This document shows, piece by piece, positions 41,390-51,015 of a stretch of DNA of 64,000 bases. Both the position numbers and the translations under genes were made by a program. The stretch covers positions 37,687-101,686 of the forward strand of contig DAOUDK010000034.1 in the NCBI GenBank assembly GCA_034431315.1, written 5' to 3'. Within the stretch, counting starts at the first letter, position 1. Every line of letters begins with the position of its first letter. Origin of the DNA: JAUWOY01 sp034431315. GTDB lineage: Bacteria; Chloroflexota; Anaerolineae; VGOG01. A model generated the notes under the pieces. The model ran no database searches, was not told the origin of the DNA, and was given only the letters and a program-made list of their open reading frames with translations.

Positions 41390-42124
41390 TCAGAGCAACT
41401 TTAGTTCCACTGGGTCCGGCAAAATCTCCCCGGCCACGAGACAATGATGGCCGGTGAAGCCCTGGCAGACCTGGGGCACGTCCACAGTCAATGTCACGCC
41501 GAATTGGGCCAAAGCCCTGGCCAGGTGACAAAGGGGCAATCCCATAACGTTGGCGTAGCAGCCCCCGATACGCTCCACGGGGCTGAAGTCGTGGTGCTGG
41601 ATGGCATAGGCCCCAGCCTTGTCCAGGGGATCGCCGCTAGCTGCGTAGCGAGTCATTTCCTCGTCGGAGTAGGCCCTCATCAAAACGGTACTCTCGGCCA
41701 GCTCCGTGATGGCCCGCCCCCCCCAGCCCCCCCAACCTTGGGGGGGAGAGAGGGGGGGCGCTGGCTGGTAGACCGTCACTCCGCTGAGGACGGTGTGCTC
41801 TCGTCCCCGCAATCGCCGCAGCATAGCTACAGCCTCGGCTTCATCGGCGGGCTTGCCCAACACGTCACCATCCAGGGCGACGGTGGTATCGGCGGCGACG
41901 ATCAGACCCCCAGGGTAGGAGGGAGCCACCGCCCTGGCCTTGAGCAGGCTCAGGCGGCAGACCATCTCCTGGGGGCTCTCTCCCTCTTCGATCTTCTCGT
42001 CCACATCGGCCGCCGCGGCTACGAAAGGTACGTTCAAGAGGGAGAAGAGTTCTCGCCGTCGCGGCGAGGCCGAGGCCAAAATCAATCGTTCTGGGATCAA
42101 TCTATCTCCTCTGTGCTCGCTCAC
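41390..42124 (-). CDS. maf: Maf-family nucleotide pyrophosphatase
   Basis: 244 residues. ASASPRRREL, ADTTVALDG and GDPLDKAGAYAIQ are the conserved Maf parts. It hydrolyses nucleoside triphosphates such as dTTP/UTP or modified bases, and limits errors or division. GTG 42124 overlaps the upstream stop (GTGA); a TTG at 42100 with AGAGGAG 6 bp before may be the true start. Between TVYQ and ITELAEST, residues APPLSPPQGWGGWGGR are encoded by a C-run/G-run repeat, in frame, in a surface loop. Confidence 0.9.
   Translation of the reverse strand: MSEHRGDRLIPERLILASASPRRRELFSLLNVPFVAAAADVDEKIEEGESPQEMVCRLSLLKARAVAPSYPGGLIVAADTTVALDGDVLGKPADEAEAVAMLRRLRGREHTVLSGVTVYQPAPPLSPPQGWGGWGGRAITELAESTVLMRAYSDEEMTRYAASGDPLDKAGAYAIQHHDFSPVERIGGCYANVMGLPLCHLARALAQFGVTLTVDVPQVCQGFTGHHCLVAGEILPDPVELKLL
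41715..41760. repeat. C-run/G-run palindrome inside maf
   Basis: CCCCCCCAACCTTGGGGGGG with a further G7 run, the same unit as at 8407-8428. It reads as SPPQGWGGWGG on the minus strand. Confidence 0.85.
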
Positions 42125-43200
42125 CTATCGGGGGCGCGGCAGGCGATGCCGTATTCTCCCGGCCCAGGCCAGCAACTGTTGCAGGAGATGCAGGCGGCGG
42201 CTTCGGTGCGGCCCTCCCGCCACCGATTGGGCAGGTCAGGTTCCCGAATCAGGGGCCGAGACATGGAGATGAAGTCAGCGGCACCTTCCTCGAGGATGCT
42301 CTCCATGACCTCAAGCGATCTCATCCCCCCTACCAGGATGAGCGGCAGGTCGGTCTCCTCCCGCGCCCGCCTGGCCTGGAGCAAAAAGTAAGCTTCATCC
42401 TCAGGCCTCAGGATGTCCTTTCGGACACTGGTCCCGCCCACCCCACCACTGATCTCCACGGCGTCAAGGCCCCAATCGGCCAGGTGGCGTACTATCTCGA
42501 CTCCATCGTCCAGGGTCAGGCCATCCCGTACGAAGTCCTGGATGCCCAGCTTGATGAGCAGCGGGTAATCGCCCCCCACTTCGTCCCGCGCCGCTGCGGC
42601 CACTTCCTCGAGGAATCGCAGCCGCCGGGCGATGCTGCCGCCCCACCGATCGCGGCGCCAATTGCTGGCTGGCGAGCAAAACTGGTTAATCAGATAGCCA
42701 TGCGCCCCATGCAGTTGGACGCCATCGAATCCCGCCGCCTTCGCCCGACCGGCGGCCCTGCCGAAGGCAGCGATCAGCTCTTCGGTTTCCGCCCCCGTCA
42801 ATTCGTGGGGGCGAGGGCCTCCTTTGACCTGAGACACTGGCGATGGAGCCACCGGCGTCCGACTGGTCACCTTCTCTGAGGCCTTGCGGCCGGCGTGGTT
42901 GATCTGCATGACCACCTTGCCGCCCTCCCGGTGCACAACCTCGCTCAGAGCTCGCAGCGAGGGGACGAGGTCATCCCGATGGACGGCCGTCATCGTTGAG
43001 TGAGCCTTGCCGCTCTCGTGGACAAAGGCGTGGCCGGTGATGGTCAGCCCCACCCCACCTCGGGCCAGGTCGGCGTAGAGGTCAATCATAGCTTGCTCAG
43101 GCCGGCCATCTTCGTCACACATCCTCTCCGCGGTAGCGGAACGAACGAGCCGGTTCTTCAGCTCCAGGCCAGCGATATTACCAGCTTCAAACAAGATGGA
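42121..43200 (-). CDS. Old yellow enzyme family NADH:flavin oxidoreductase
   Basis: 359 residues, a single FMN barrel without the extra FeS/FAD domains of 2,4-dienoyl-CoA reductase. The start is MSILFEAGNIAGLELKNR, with GVQLHGAHGYLINQF for FMN and substrate and NRWREGRTEAAACISCNSC near the end. The Cys cluster at the C-terminus (CISCNSC) is a remnant of, or like, the FeS-binding site of larger homologues. It reduces an enone or similar substrate. ATG 43200 has AAAGGAGAA upstream. It overlaps maf. Confidence 0.88.
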   Translation of the reverse strand, partial: SILFEAGNIAGLELKNRLVRSATAERMCDEDGRPEQAMIDLYADLARGGVGLTITGHAFVHESGKAHSTMTAVHRDDLVPSLRALSEVVHREGGKVVMQINHAGRKASEKVTSRTPVAPSPVSQVKGGPRPHELTGAETEELIAAFGRAAGRAKAAGFDGVQLHGAHGYLINQFCSPASNWRRDRWGGSIARRLRFLEEVAAAARDEVGGDYPLLIKLGIQDFVRDGLTLDDGVEIVRHLADWGLDAVEISGGVGGTSVRKDILRPEDEAYFLLQARRAREETDLPLILVGGMRSLEVMESILEEGAADFISMSRPLIREPDLPNRWREGRTEAAACISCNSCWPGPGEYGIACRAPDR

Positions 43201-43277
43201 CATGCGCTTCTCCTTTGGCTTCGTCGTGAGCTCAGCCGAACGGCAAACAAAGAGCGGGAACTTCTTCCCGCTCCAGA

Positions 43278-43353
43278 TGGCTCCTCGGGTAGGACTTGAA
43301 CCTACAACCAACCGGTTAACAGCCGGTTGCTCTGCCAATTGAGCTACCGAGGA
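43278..43353 (-). tRNA. tRNA-Asn (GTT)
   Basis: Minus strand. Acceptor TCCTCGG pairs with CCGAGGA, then G and an encoded CCA. The D arm has AGCTCAATTGGCAGAGC, the anticodon loop CTGTTAAC reads GTT, and the T arm has GTAGGTTCAAGTCCTAC. The genome encodes the CCA. Confidence 0.96.
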
Positions 43354-43384
43354 TCGCTGTTTTATTATACACAACCTGGCCCAA

Positions 43385-45034
43385 TTAGTCAAACGCTCCC
43401 AGATAATCCTGTAACTGGCGGCGGCGCGTGGGGTGACGGAGTTTTCTCAGGGCTTTGGCCTCGATCTGACGGACGCGCTCCCTCGTCACCCCAAGGGACT
43501 CACCCACCTCCTCCAGGCTGCGACTCTGCCCATCCTCCAGGCCAAAGCGCTTCTCCAGCACCTCGCGCTCCCGATCTGTCAACTGATTGAGCATCTCCTT
43601 TATCTGTTCCTTCAACAAGTGATGAGAGGTGGTATCCACCGGGCCGGGGACGGTCTCGTCCTCGATGAAATCGCCCAAGAAGCTATCCTGTTCCGATCCC
43701 ACGGGCATCTCCAAGGACATGGGCTCCTGAGCCACCCGGAGGATGCGCCTGACCTCGGCTGTCTCCCGCCGCAACTTCCGCTGGAGAGCCGGGTCAAGAC
43801 GCTTGTCCGCAGCCCAAGCTGCCTCAATGGCCTGCTTCTCCTGGTTGGATAGCTGGCCCATCTCCAGAGCGATTTCTTCTGGAGTGGGCTCCCGCTCCAA
43901 CTCTTGAGTCAGCTTGCGTGAAACCTGTGATACTCGGTTTATGATCTCCACTACGTGCACCGGGATGCGGATAGTGCGCGCTTTATCGGCGATGGATCGG
44001 TTTATGGCCTGTCGAATCCACCAGGTGGCATAGGTACTGAATTTATATCCTTTGGTGTGATCGAATCTGTCTACCGCCTTGAGCAGACCTAAGTTGCCTT
44101 CCTGGATGAGATCCAAGATGGATATACCACGCCCCATGTATTTCTTGGCCACACTGACCACTAAACGTAAATTAGCCCTGGTCAGTGCTTGTTTAGCCTC
44201 CAGGGAACGCTCGCGAACCCACGATATCTCCTCGGCCAGGCTATCCTCATCTTCCAGCCCTTTGGTGAAAAGCTCAACCGACGGCAATTGCTTGCTTTGC
44301 TCATAGTAGGTTCTTAGAAACCGTAAACTCTCATAGGGCATGATGTATAATCCTGTGCAGACGTCAAATAGCTTGCCCGCAAGCTCATCCCATTTCCCGT
44401 TGTCTTCCTGTTCCATCCCATCGAGAAAGGGATGCAAGTAGGGTTCTTGATCCCCAACGGGACCGCTACGCAGGACTTGGGCCTCCTCAATCAGGGAGAG
44501 TATACTCGGCGGTGTTATCGAATGCTCTCTACAATCCTTTTGCACCGCTTTCCAGTCGTTGGTCAGGGATCTGAACACCTTGGTCATCACCTCCGACCCT
44601 GTCGGAGACCTCTTCAGCTTCTTGGCCAACTGCTCCTGGATCTTCCCTAGATACTTCTCAGCCGTCATCTTGATGGACAATTGCATCTCTTGATTGGCAT
44701 TGAGCAAAGGCACTCTGCCGATTTCTCTAAAATACATCCTGACCGGATCGCTAGTCAGCCCAGGGCCACCCAACGGTAGGACTGCCAGCTCGCTTTCAGT
44801 TCTATCTTCTGGCGCCTCCGGTTCTGAATCGCCCGCCTCCTCGGGCAACTCGCCAGCTTCCGCGATTTCGATGTCCATATCGAGCAGACGACGATAAAAG
44901 TCCTCGAGCTCTTCCACATGTGATTCGGCGTCGGGGAAGACCCTCAAGATATCCTCTAGAGTTAAGTATCCCTGCTCAGCACCTTGGGCGAGCAGTTTTT
45001 TCACATCTGGCCTTTCTTCAAGAGGCTCAGCCAT
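43385..45034 (-). CDS. rpoD: Primary sigma factor RpoD (sigma-A)
   Basis: 549 residues from ATG 45034 (GAAGG 3 bp upstream; ATG 45046 is possible). Region 1.2 is at SDPVRMYFREIGRVPLL. Region 2 has RLVVSVAKKYMGRGISILDLIQEGN and FSTYATWWIRQAINRSIADKARTIRIPVH (here in pieces). Region 4 has LTDREREVLEKRFGL and TRERVRQIEAKALRKLRHP. A nonconserved 170-residue insert lies between regions 1.2 and 2. It reads the TTGACA/TATAAT promoters seen throughout the window. It follows dnaG with only 22 bp between, the classic dnaG-rpoD order. Confidence 0.96.
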   Translation of the reverse strand: MAEPLEERPDVKKLLAQGAEQGYLTLEDILRVFPDAESHVEELEDFYRRLLDMDIEIAEAGELPEEAGDSEPEAPEDRTESELAVLPLGGPGLTSDPVRMYFREIGRVPLLNANQEMQLSIKMTAEKYLGKIQEQLAKKLKRSPTGSEVMTKVFRSLTNDWKAVQKDCREHSITPPSILSLIEEAQVLRSGPVGDQEPYLHPFLDGMEQEDNGKWDELAGKLFDVCTGLYIMPYESLRFLRTYYEQSKQLPSVELFTKGLEDEDSLAEEISWVRERSLEAKQALTRANLRLVVSVAKKYMGRGISILDLIQEGNLGLLKAVDRFDHTKGYKFSTYATWWIRQAINRSIADKARTIRIPVHVVEIINRVSQVSRKLTQELEREPTPEEIALEMGQLSNQEKQAIEAAWAADKRLDPALQRKLRRETAEVRRILRVAQEPMSLEMPVGSEQDSFLGDFIEDETVPGPVDTTSHHLLKEQIKEMLNQLTDREREVLEKRFGLEDGQSRSLEEVGESLGVTRERVRQIEAKALRKLRHPTRRRQLQDYLGAFD

Positions 45035-45056
45035 TGTCCTTCTCATCTACACAGGT

Positions 45057-46961
45057 TCAAGCTACGAGTCCAGGAATTCTGGCCTCGCGTCGTCCGAAAA
45101 ATGAACGGGCAGCCAGGGCCTGAGAGATGCCCCATAGAGCGCTGCGATAGGAGTCAACTATCTGGCCATATTCTTCAACTGCAATCTCCCCCAAGCCTTC
45201 GGCGTCCGCCTGGAGGAAACGCAACTCCTCAACCAACCTCTGAAGCCTCCGCTGGCGCAGACGCAGCCCTCCCTCAATCAGGGCCTTTTCTGCCTGGTCG
45301 TCGTTGGCGGATGGGGCGCCTCTTGGCCCTTCCAACAGAAGGTCGAAGCGAGGATGCAGCGTCAAGTCAAGCTCCGCCCGAAGGCTTCCTAAATCCTTCG
45401 GGCTCGAACTCTCTTGCCAGGAGGCGAATATCGCCCGGTTCCCGGCCTGGGCGAAATCATCCGCGTTCAGTCCATCCGCCCCCACGTCCCGCAGCGCATC
45501 ATCCAAGCTATGAAGCAAGTGTGGTCTTTTGAGTAAAGTGAAGAGGCAATATTCTTCCAGCCCAAAAGCGAATTCCTCTCTGTCCGGCAGCACCTCTTTC
45601 TTTGGTTCGCGCCTTTTCGCCCTTTTACCTTTTACGCCGGCCTGATGCAGAAGCGTTTTCTCGTCCACTCGAACCAGACGCGCCAGCTTCTGGACGTAGT
45701 GGGTGCGTTCGACGGCGTTACCGATCTCTTGGATCACAGGCATGAGCCTGCGCACAGCCTCCGCCTTGCCTTTGGGCGAATCCAGATCCAGCTCCGAAGT
45801 GATGATCTTGAAATAGTATTCCACTATCGGCAGGGCGCGCTCAACCAACTCGGCCCACAGAGCGGGGTTCTCCCTGATCACCTGGTCGGGATCCTGCCCC
45901 TGGGGCAGGGTGATGATGCGGATATCTACGTCCAGACGGCTTTCGTATTTGATCAGGCCGCGAGCGGTGGGCACAGGCACCACTCGCTGGGCCAGGGTTT
46001 CTTGAGCCAGGGCCATGCTGCGCAGGGTGGCCTGATGGCCGGCGGCGTCGGCGTCCAGGGCCAGGGCGAACCGCTGACCGAATCTGGCGAGCAGCCTGAG
46101 CTGGGTCTCGGTTAGAGCCGTGCCCATGGAAGCCACCACGTTGGCTATCCCGTGTTGGTGGGCCGTCAGCACGTCCATGTAGCCCTCGACGATGACGGCC
46201 AGTCCCTCCCGGCGGATGGCCCCCTTGGCCAAATCCAGGCCAAAGAGGATGGCGCTCTTGTCGAAGATAGGGGTCTGAGGCGAGTTGATATACTTGGGAG
46301 TGGAATCATCCAGCGCCCTGGCTCCAAAACCCACCACCCCGCCCCGCTCGTCGCGGATGGGAATGACCAACCGTCCCCGAAAGCGGTCGTAGTGGCCGCC
46401 GTCCTCCCGCTCAATGATCAGTCCCGCTGCAAGGAGGTCCTCTTGTTGGTATCCCCTCCCTTGTAGATAATCGCCCAGGGCCTGCCAATCGTCGCGAGCG
46501 TAACCCAACTGGAATCTGCCGATGGTCTCTCGGTTGATCTCCCGCTGGTCGAGGTAGCTGCGCGCCGTCTCGCCCTCGGTCGAATTCAGGAGCAGGTTGT
46601 GAAAATACTCGGCGGCCCTCTCGTTGATCTCGCGCAATCGTTTCTTGAGCTTATCCTCAGCCTGGTCGGCCTCGGTGCGGGGTTTCAGACTCACCCCTGC
46701 CTGCCGGGCCAGGAGGCGCAGCGCGCCGGAGAAATCCATGTTCTCCTGCTGCATGACGAAGCTGAACACATCGCCGCCTGTGCCGCAGGCCCCGAAGCAG
46801 TGCCAGCTCTGGGTGTCGGGGAAGACGACGAAGGAGGGCGTCTTCTCAGCATGGAAAGGACAGAGGCCCTTATAGTTCCGCCCCGCCTTCTTCAGGGCCA
46901 CATAGCTGGAAACCACCTCGACTATGTCCAGTCTCTGTTTGATTTCGTCAACCACGCTCAT
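45057..46961 (-). CDS. dnaG: DNA primase DnaG
   Basis: 634 residues. Zinc-binding start: CPFHAEKTPSF then WHCFGACGTGGD, a C-x2-H and C-x3-C form in place of the usual C-x2-C. The TOPRIM part has VIVEGYMDVL and ALDADAAGH. The C-terminal helicase-binding region follows and is less conserved. It makes RNA primers at the replication fork. ATG 46961 has GGGAAGG 8 bp upstream; a GTG at 46982 is the longer option. Operon with rpoD. Confidence 0.95.
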   Translation of the reverse strand: MSVVDEIKQRLDIVEVVSSYVALKKAGRNYKGLCPFHAEKTPSFVVFPDTQSWHCFGACGTGGDVFSFVMQQENMDFSGALRLLARQAGVSLKPRTEADQAEDKLKKRLREINERAAEYFHNLLLNSTEGETARSYLDQREINRETIGRFQLGYARDDWQALGDYLQGRGYQQEDLLAAGLIIEREDGGHYDRFRGRLVIPIRDERGGVVGFGARALDDSTPKYINSPQTPIFDKSAILFGLDLAKGAIRREGLAVIVEGYMDVLTAHQHGIANVVASMGTALTETQLRLLARFGQRFALALDADAAGHQATLRSMALAQETLAQRVVPVPTARGLIKYESRLDVDIRIITLPQGQDPDQVIRENPALWAELVERALPIVEYYFKIITSELDLDSPKGKAEAVRRLMPVIQEIGNAVERTHYVQKLARLVRVDEKTLLHQAGVKGKRAKRREPKKEVLPDREEFAFGLEEYCLFTLLKRPHLLHSLDDALRDVGADGLNADDFAQAGNRAIFASWQESSSPKDLGSLRAELDLTLHPRFDLLLEGPRGAPSANDDQAEKALIEGGLRLRQRRLQRLVEELRFLQADAEGLGEIAVEEYGQIVDSYRSALWGISQALAARSFFGRREARIPGLVA

Positions 46962-47071
46962 ACTGACAGCCTTCCCAACCACGGCTTAATCCTTCAAGCG
47001 GTTTCGTCGCGTTGTTTCCGAATCCGCCTGTAGCCCTCTCCCACCTGTGCAGGGGAAACACCACCATTGCT

Positions 47072-47542
47072 TTACAAGCCCCCCTTTTTCCGGATCTCCC
47101 GCACTAGCTTCCACGCCAGCTTCAAATCGGCCTCTATCTCCTCGCGGCTGTATTCGGTAGGAGGCCCTGGAGGATAGCGGTCCTCAATATAGTATCTCGT
47201 GGCCTTCTCACAAAGCTCGATGAAAGGCTCGTACAGATCAGCCTCGAAGCCAGCCGCAAGGTTAAGCAGGGTATCCAACTCGTGGACCCACGGTGGTTTC
47301 TCTCCTTGGAGGACGAGATAACCTTTCAGGTGCTTTTCGATGGCCTGCTGGATGTGGTAGGCGATCGCGTCCGTGTATCCCCACTCGTCGTAGAGCAACT
47401 GGGCCGTTTCGATATCGTGGTCCCCTCGTTCGAACCATTCCAGCGCCTGTTGCTTCAGCCCTTCATCGTTCGACGGCTCGACTGAGCCCCGCCCTGAGCG
47501 GGACGAAGGGCTCGCCGAAGTCCGAGGGTCACAAACGTCCAT
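47072..47542 (-). CDS. HEPN-domain protein (HepT-like)
   Basis: 156 residues of the HEPN family (PF05168 type): ALEWFERGDHDIETAQLLYDE, IAYHIQQAIEKHLKGYLV, TRYYIEDRYPP. In MntA/HepT systems HepT is an RNase toxin, with its Tyr AMPylated by MntA. It overlaps the mntA-like gene by 14 bp. The first ~25 residues (SASPSSRSGRGSVEPSND) are encoded by a CTGAGC..GCCGAAG repeat (47471-47522), not part of the normal HEPN fold. Confidence 0.85.
   Translation of the reverse strand: MDVCDPRTSASPSSRSGRGSVEPSNDEGLKQQALEWFERGDHDIETAQLLYDEWGYTDAIAYHIQQAIEKHLKGYLVLQGEKPPWVHELDTLLNLAAGFEADLYEPFIELCEKATRYYIEDRYPPGPPTEYSREEIEADLKLAWKLVREIRKKGGL
47471..47522. repeat. GACTGAGC..GCCGAAG repeat in the HEPN 5' end
   Basis: GGCTCGACTGAGC and GGGCTCGCCGAAGTCC units, with an inner CGCCCTGAGCGGG palindrome. 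In frame with HepT. Confidence 0.8.
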
Positions 47543-47864
47543 AGAGCACCTTTCCCTTCTCTACTACCTCTTGGATGAAAAAATCCTTGATGGCAAGCCT
47601 TTCTTCAAGCTCTTTGGGGGTGTAGACGAGAGGTGATACGGACGTCGTTCTGCTGCGATCCCTCAGCAGCCGCTTTACCTCCATCCACCTTTCGATGGGG
47701 CGCTTATCGGTATCCTTGACGATAAGCAAGTCAATGTCGCTGTTCTCATCCGGTTCGCCGTAGGCGTAGGAGCCGAAGAGGATAACCCTTTGCGGCGCGT
47801 AGCCGGCAACGAGTTTTTCCAGAATGTCTTGGATGACATCCCATGCTTCATGCCTGTTATTCAT
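47529..47864 (-). CDS. MNT nucleotidyltransferase (MntA-like antitoxin)
   Basis: 111 residues with the GSx10DxD motif, GSYAYGEPDENSDIDLLIV, that binds nucleotide and metal. It transfers AMP to HepT and neutralises it. ATG 47864 has GGAGG 8 bp upstream; earlier starts run into an AT-rich region with no signal. It precedes the HEPN gene with a 14-bp overlap, as usual in MntA/HepT modules. Confidence 0.88.
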   Translation of the reverse strand: MNNRHEAWDVIQDILEKLVAGYAPQRVILFGSYAYGEPDENSDIDLLIVKDTDKRPIERWMEVKRLLRDRSRTTSVSPLVYTPKELEERLAIKDFFIQEVVEKGKVLYGRL

Positions 47865-48039
47865 CTTGCCTGCCTCCGCACAAGAGAAAATCATAGTTTC
47901 AGATAGACTCCGCTCATTACTCATTCCCTCCCCTTGGCTGAGCAATTGGTAATTGGAGCCACTTTCCTCTGCTGGTATTTTATCACAAACAACATGCTAA
48001 AGCAAATCTGTTGTCCCCGGTTGGTCTCACGCCCAATAC

Positions 48040-48078
48040 AAAACAGTGGCAGCCCCGCGCCAACAGGGACTGCCACCT
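48040..48078 (-). terminator. Terminator after ppdK
   Basis: On the minus strand GTGGCAGTCCC pairs with GGGCTGCCAC, followed by TGTTTTG. Confidence 0.78.
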
Positions 48079-48120
48079 GTCTGGTTTTTGTTTCAGGCGA
48101 AGATAGGTCTCAAAAGTTAC

Positions 48121-50937
48121 CTACTTGCGCCCGTATTCGTGCTCCAGCGCTGCCTGGGCCGCCGCCAGCCGGGCGATGGGCACGCGGAACGGTGAGCAGG
48201 AGACGTAGTTGAGGCCGATGATATGGCAGAACTCCACGCTGCTGGGCTCGCCACCATGCTCGCCGCAGATGCCAACCTCCAGTCCGGGCTTGGTGGCGCG
48301 GCCCTTCTCCACGCACATCTTCATCAGCACGCCCACGCCGTCCCGATCCAGCACCTCGAAGGGGTTGTTGGGCAGGATCTTGCGATCCACGTAGTCCAGC
48401 AGGAACTTCCCTTCAGCGTCGTCCCTCGAGATTCCATACGTCATCTGGGTCAGATCGTTGGTGCCAAAGGAGAAGAAATCGGCGTACTCAGCGATCTCGT
48501 CGGCGGTGATGGCCGCTCTTGGGATCTCGATCATGGTACCGATCTTGCAGTCCACCTCGATGCCCTTCTCGGCCATCACATCTTTGGCCACCTTCTCCAG
48601 TTTCTCCCGTTCGATGCGCAGCTCGTTCACGTCGGATGTCAGCGGGATCATGATCTCTGGGTGCACGTCCACGCCTTCTTGGGCCACGTTGCAGGCCGCC
48701 TCGATGATGGCCCGCGTCTGCATCTCGGTCAGGCCCGGGTACATCAGCCCGGCGCGGCAGCCACGCAACCCCAGCATCGGGTTGACCTCCCACATGGCTT
48801 TGACCACCACTAGCATTTCCTCCAGATTGGCCAGCTTCTCCGGGTCCTCGCCGGTGCAGCGCAGACGGGTGACTTCCTCGATCAGATCCTCGCGCGGGGG
48901 CAAAAACTCGTGCATGGGCGGATCAATCAGCCGGATGATGACCGGATAACCGTCCATGGCTCGGAAGATGCCCTCAAAGTCCTTTCGCTGGAAGGGAAGC
49001 AATTCCTTCAGATTCTTTCGATACTCCTGTACATCTGTGGAGGCATCGACTTTTTGCCGCGCTTCTTCCAACTCCCGGTGAATTTTCTCGTTGTCGGGGT
49101 TAGCTTCCAGCTTCGCCTGGCATTGGATTAGTTTCCTCTCCAGGGGTGCTGCTTCCCTTGAGTTCAGGATCATCGCCACCACGATTTCTCGCCGACTTGC
49201 TTCTTCCCCCTCTTGGTCAAAGAACATGTGCTCGGTGCGGCATAGCCCGATGCCCTCGGCACCGAAAACACGAGCGCGGGCAGCGTCCGGAGGATTATCG
49301 GCGTTGGTCCACACACCCAGCTTGCGGACCTCGTCAGCCCATCCTAACAAGGTGATCAAATCGTGCTCTTCCTCAAATTTGGCCTCAATGGTAGCGATAG
49401 AACCTTCAAATACCTCACCGGCAGCGCCGTTGACGGAGATTAAATCCCCCTCTTTGATCTCCTTGCCACTTACGCTGAACTTGCGAGCGGCCAGGTCAAT
49501 CTCGATAGCCTCGCAGCCGGCCACGCAGGGCTTACCCCAGCCGCGAGCTACGACAGCAGCGTGCGAGGTCATACCTCCGTGCTGGGTCAGGATGCCCTGG
49601 GCCTGCACCATACCATGCACGTCGTCGGGGTTGGTCTCCGGACGTACCAGTATGACCGCCTCACCAGCCTTGCCCCGTTCTTCGGCCGTGTCGGCGTCAA
49701 AGACGACGATGCCAGTGGCCGCGCCTGGGGAGGCATTAAGCCCCTTAGCCAGCAAATCGCCCCGCTCCTTGGCTTCTAACACAGCCTGCGGGTCGAACCG
49801 GGGATGCAAGAACTGATCCACTTGCCCCGGGGGCACTCGCATCAGAGCTTCTTCCTTGGTGATCAGACCCTCGTTGACCATGTCCACCGCGATCTTGACC
49901 GCTGCCGCTGCGGTGCGCTTGCCCGTGCGGGTCTGGAGCATCCACAGCTTGCCCTGCTCGATGGTGAATTCCATATCCTGCATATCGCGATAATGGTTCT
50001 CCAGCAGATCGCAAAACTCCAAGAACAGCTTATAGTTTTCGGGAAATTCTTTCTCCATTTCGGCGATCTGACTGGGGGTGCGGGTGCCAGCCACCACGTC
50101 CTCGCCCTGGGCGTTCATCAGATACTCGCCATAGAGCTTGTTCTCACCAGTGGAGGGGTTGCGGGTGAAGGCCACGCCGGTGCCGCTGCCCTCGCCCATG
50201 TTGCCAAAGACCATGGTCTGCACGTTGACAGCGGTGCCCCAGTCGTGGGCCAGGCCCTCGGCGTTGCGATAGGCCATGGCCGGTGCTCCGAACCAGGAGT
50301 CAAATACAGCAGCGGTGGCCTGGCGCACTTGCTCGTAGGGATCGTCGGGGAAGTACTCGCCCAGCTCTTTCTTGTACAGAGCCTTGAAGTCCTTGACCAC
50401 GTCCTTGAGCATGTCGGTGGTCAGGTCAGTGTCCTTACCACCCTCGGTCTTGGCTTTGTACTCGTCCAGGATGGCTTCGAACTTGTGACGGGCCACCCCC
50501 TTTACGATATTGCCGAACATCTGCACCAGGCGGCGGTAGGCGTCCCAGGCGAATCGCTCGTTGCCGGTCAACTCGACCATGCCCTTGAGCGTATCGGCAT
50601 TGAGGCCGATGTTGAGCACGGTGTCCATCATGCCCGGCATGGAGACCCGTGCCCCAGAGCGGCAGGAGACCAGCAAAGGGTTGGCCTGATCGCCAAGCTT
50701 TTTGCCGGCCTGTTTTTCGACCTCCTTCATCGCCTCCAGCACCTGATCCCACATCCCTTCGGGGAACTGCTTGCCAGCCTCGAAGTAGGCGTTACAAGCC
50801 TCGGTGGTAACGGTGAACCCTGGGGGGACGGGCAATCCAATGTTCGTCATCTCGGCCAGGTTTGCGCCCTTCCCGCCCAAGAGATCGCGCATGTCTTTGT
50901 TCCCTTCTTCAAACAGATAGACCCACTTCTTCGTCAT
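48121..50937 (-). CDS. ppdK: Pyruvate, phosphate dikinase
   Basis: 938 residues with the full order: ATP-grasp domain (KKWVYLFEEGNKDMRDLLGGKGANLAEM), phospho-His domain (GGMTSHAAVVARGWGKPCVAG), and the PEP/pyruvate barrel (GICGEHGGEPSSVEFC with the acid/base Cys). It interconverts pyruvate + ATP + Pi and PEP + AMP + PPi. A TATAAT on this strand lies at 50969-50964. A ~100-residue insert after FDQEGEEASRREIVVAMI is longer than in plant and clostridial forms. Confidence 0.95.
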   Translation of the reverse strand: MTKKWVYLFEEGNKDMRDLLGGKGANLAEMTNIGLPVPPGFTVTTEACNAYFEAGKQFPEGMWDQVLEAMKEVEKQAGKKLGDQANPLLVSCRSGARVSMPGMMDTVLNIGLNADTLKGMVELTGNERFAWDAYRRLVQMFGNIVKGVARHKFEAILDEYKAKTEGGKDTDLTTDMLKDVVKDFKALYKKELGEYFPDDPYEQVRQATAAVFDSWFGAPAMAYRNAEGLAHDWGTAVNVQTMVFGNMGEGSGTGVAFTRNPSTGENKLYGEYLMNAQGEDVVAGTRTPSQIAEMEKEFPENYKLFLEFCDLLENHYRDMQDMEFTIEQGKLWMLQTRTGKRTAAAAVKIAVDMVNEGLITKEEALMRVPPGQVDQFLHPRFDPQAVLEAKERGDLLAKGLNASPGAATGIVVFDADTAEERGKAGEAVILVRPETNPDDVHGMVQAQGILTQHGGMTSHAAVVARGWGKPCVAGCEAIEIDLAARKFSVSGKEIKEGDLISVNGAAGEVFEGSIATIEAKFEEEHDLITLLGWADEVRKLGVWTNADNPPDAARARVFGAEGIGLCRTEHMFFDQEGEEASRREIVVAMILNSREAAPLERKLIQCQAKLEANPDNEKIHRELEEARQKVDASTDVQEYRKNLKELLPFQRKDFEGIFRAMDGYPVIIRLIDPPMHEFLPPREDLIEEVTRLRCTGEDPEKLANLEEMLVVVKAMWEVNPMLGLRGCRAGLMYPGLTEMQTRAIIEAACNVAQEGVDVHPEIMIPLTSDVNELRIEREKLEKVAKDVMAEKGIEVDCKIGTMIEIPRAAITADEIAEYADFFSFGTNDLTQMTYGISRDDAEGKFLLDYVDRKILPNNPFEVLDRDGVGVLMKMCVEKGRATKPGLEVGICGEHGGEPSSVEFCHIIGLNYVSCSPFRVPIARLAAAQAALEHEYGRK

Positions 50938-51015
50938 TGTTATTGAAACCTCCTAAAGTTTTGATTATAGCCCAAAGGCTTTTTTACACTTTTTCCTCTA
51001 AATGAGGGTGGTGGA

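Noticed and set aside
46780..46850. Broken zinc finger in DnaG (C-x3-C)
   Set aside because: The surrounding residues are intact, and I believe this spacing is found in other Chloroflexota primases.
47072..47542. HepT lacking the R-x4-6-H motif as an inactive toxin
   Set aside because: The RYP-type ending is normal for the PF05168 branch, so absence of His here is not odd by itself.
49804..50946. Long plus-strand open frame opposite ppdK
   Set aside because: Shadow frame; the minus-strand protein is a clear full-length dikinase.
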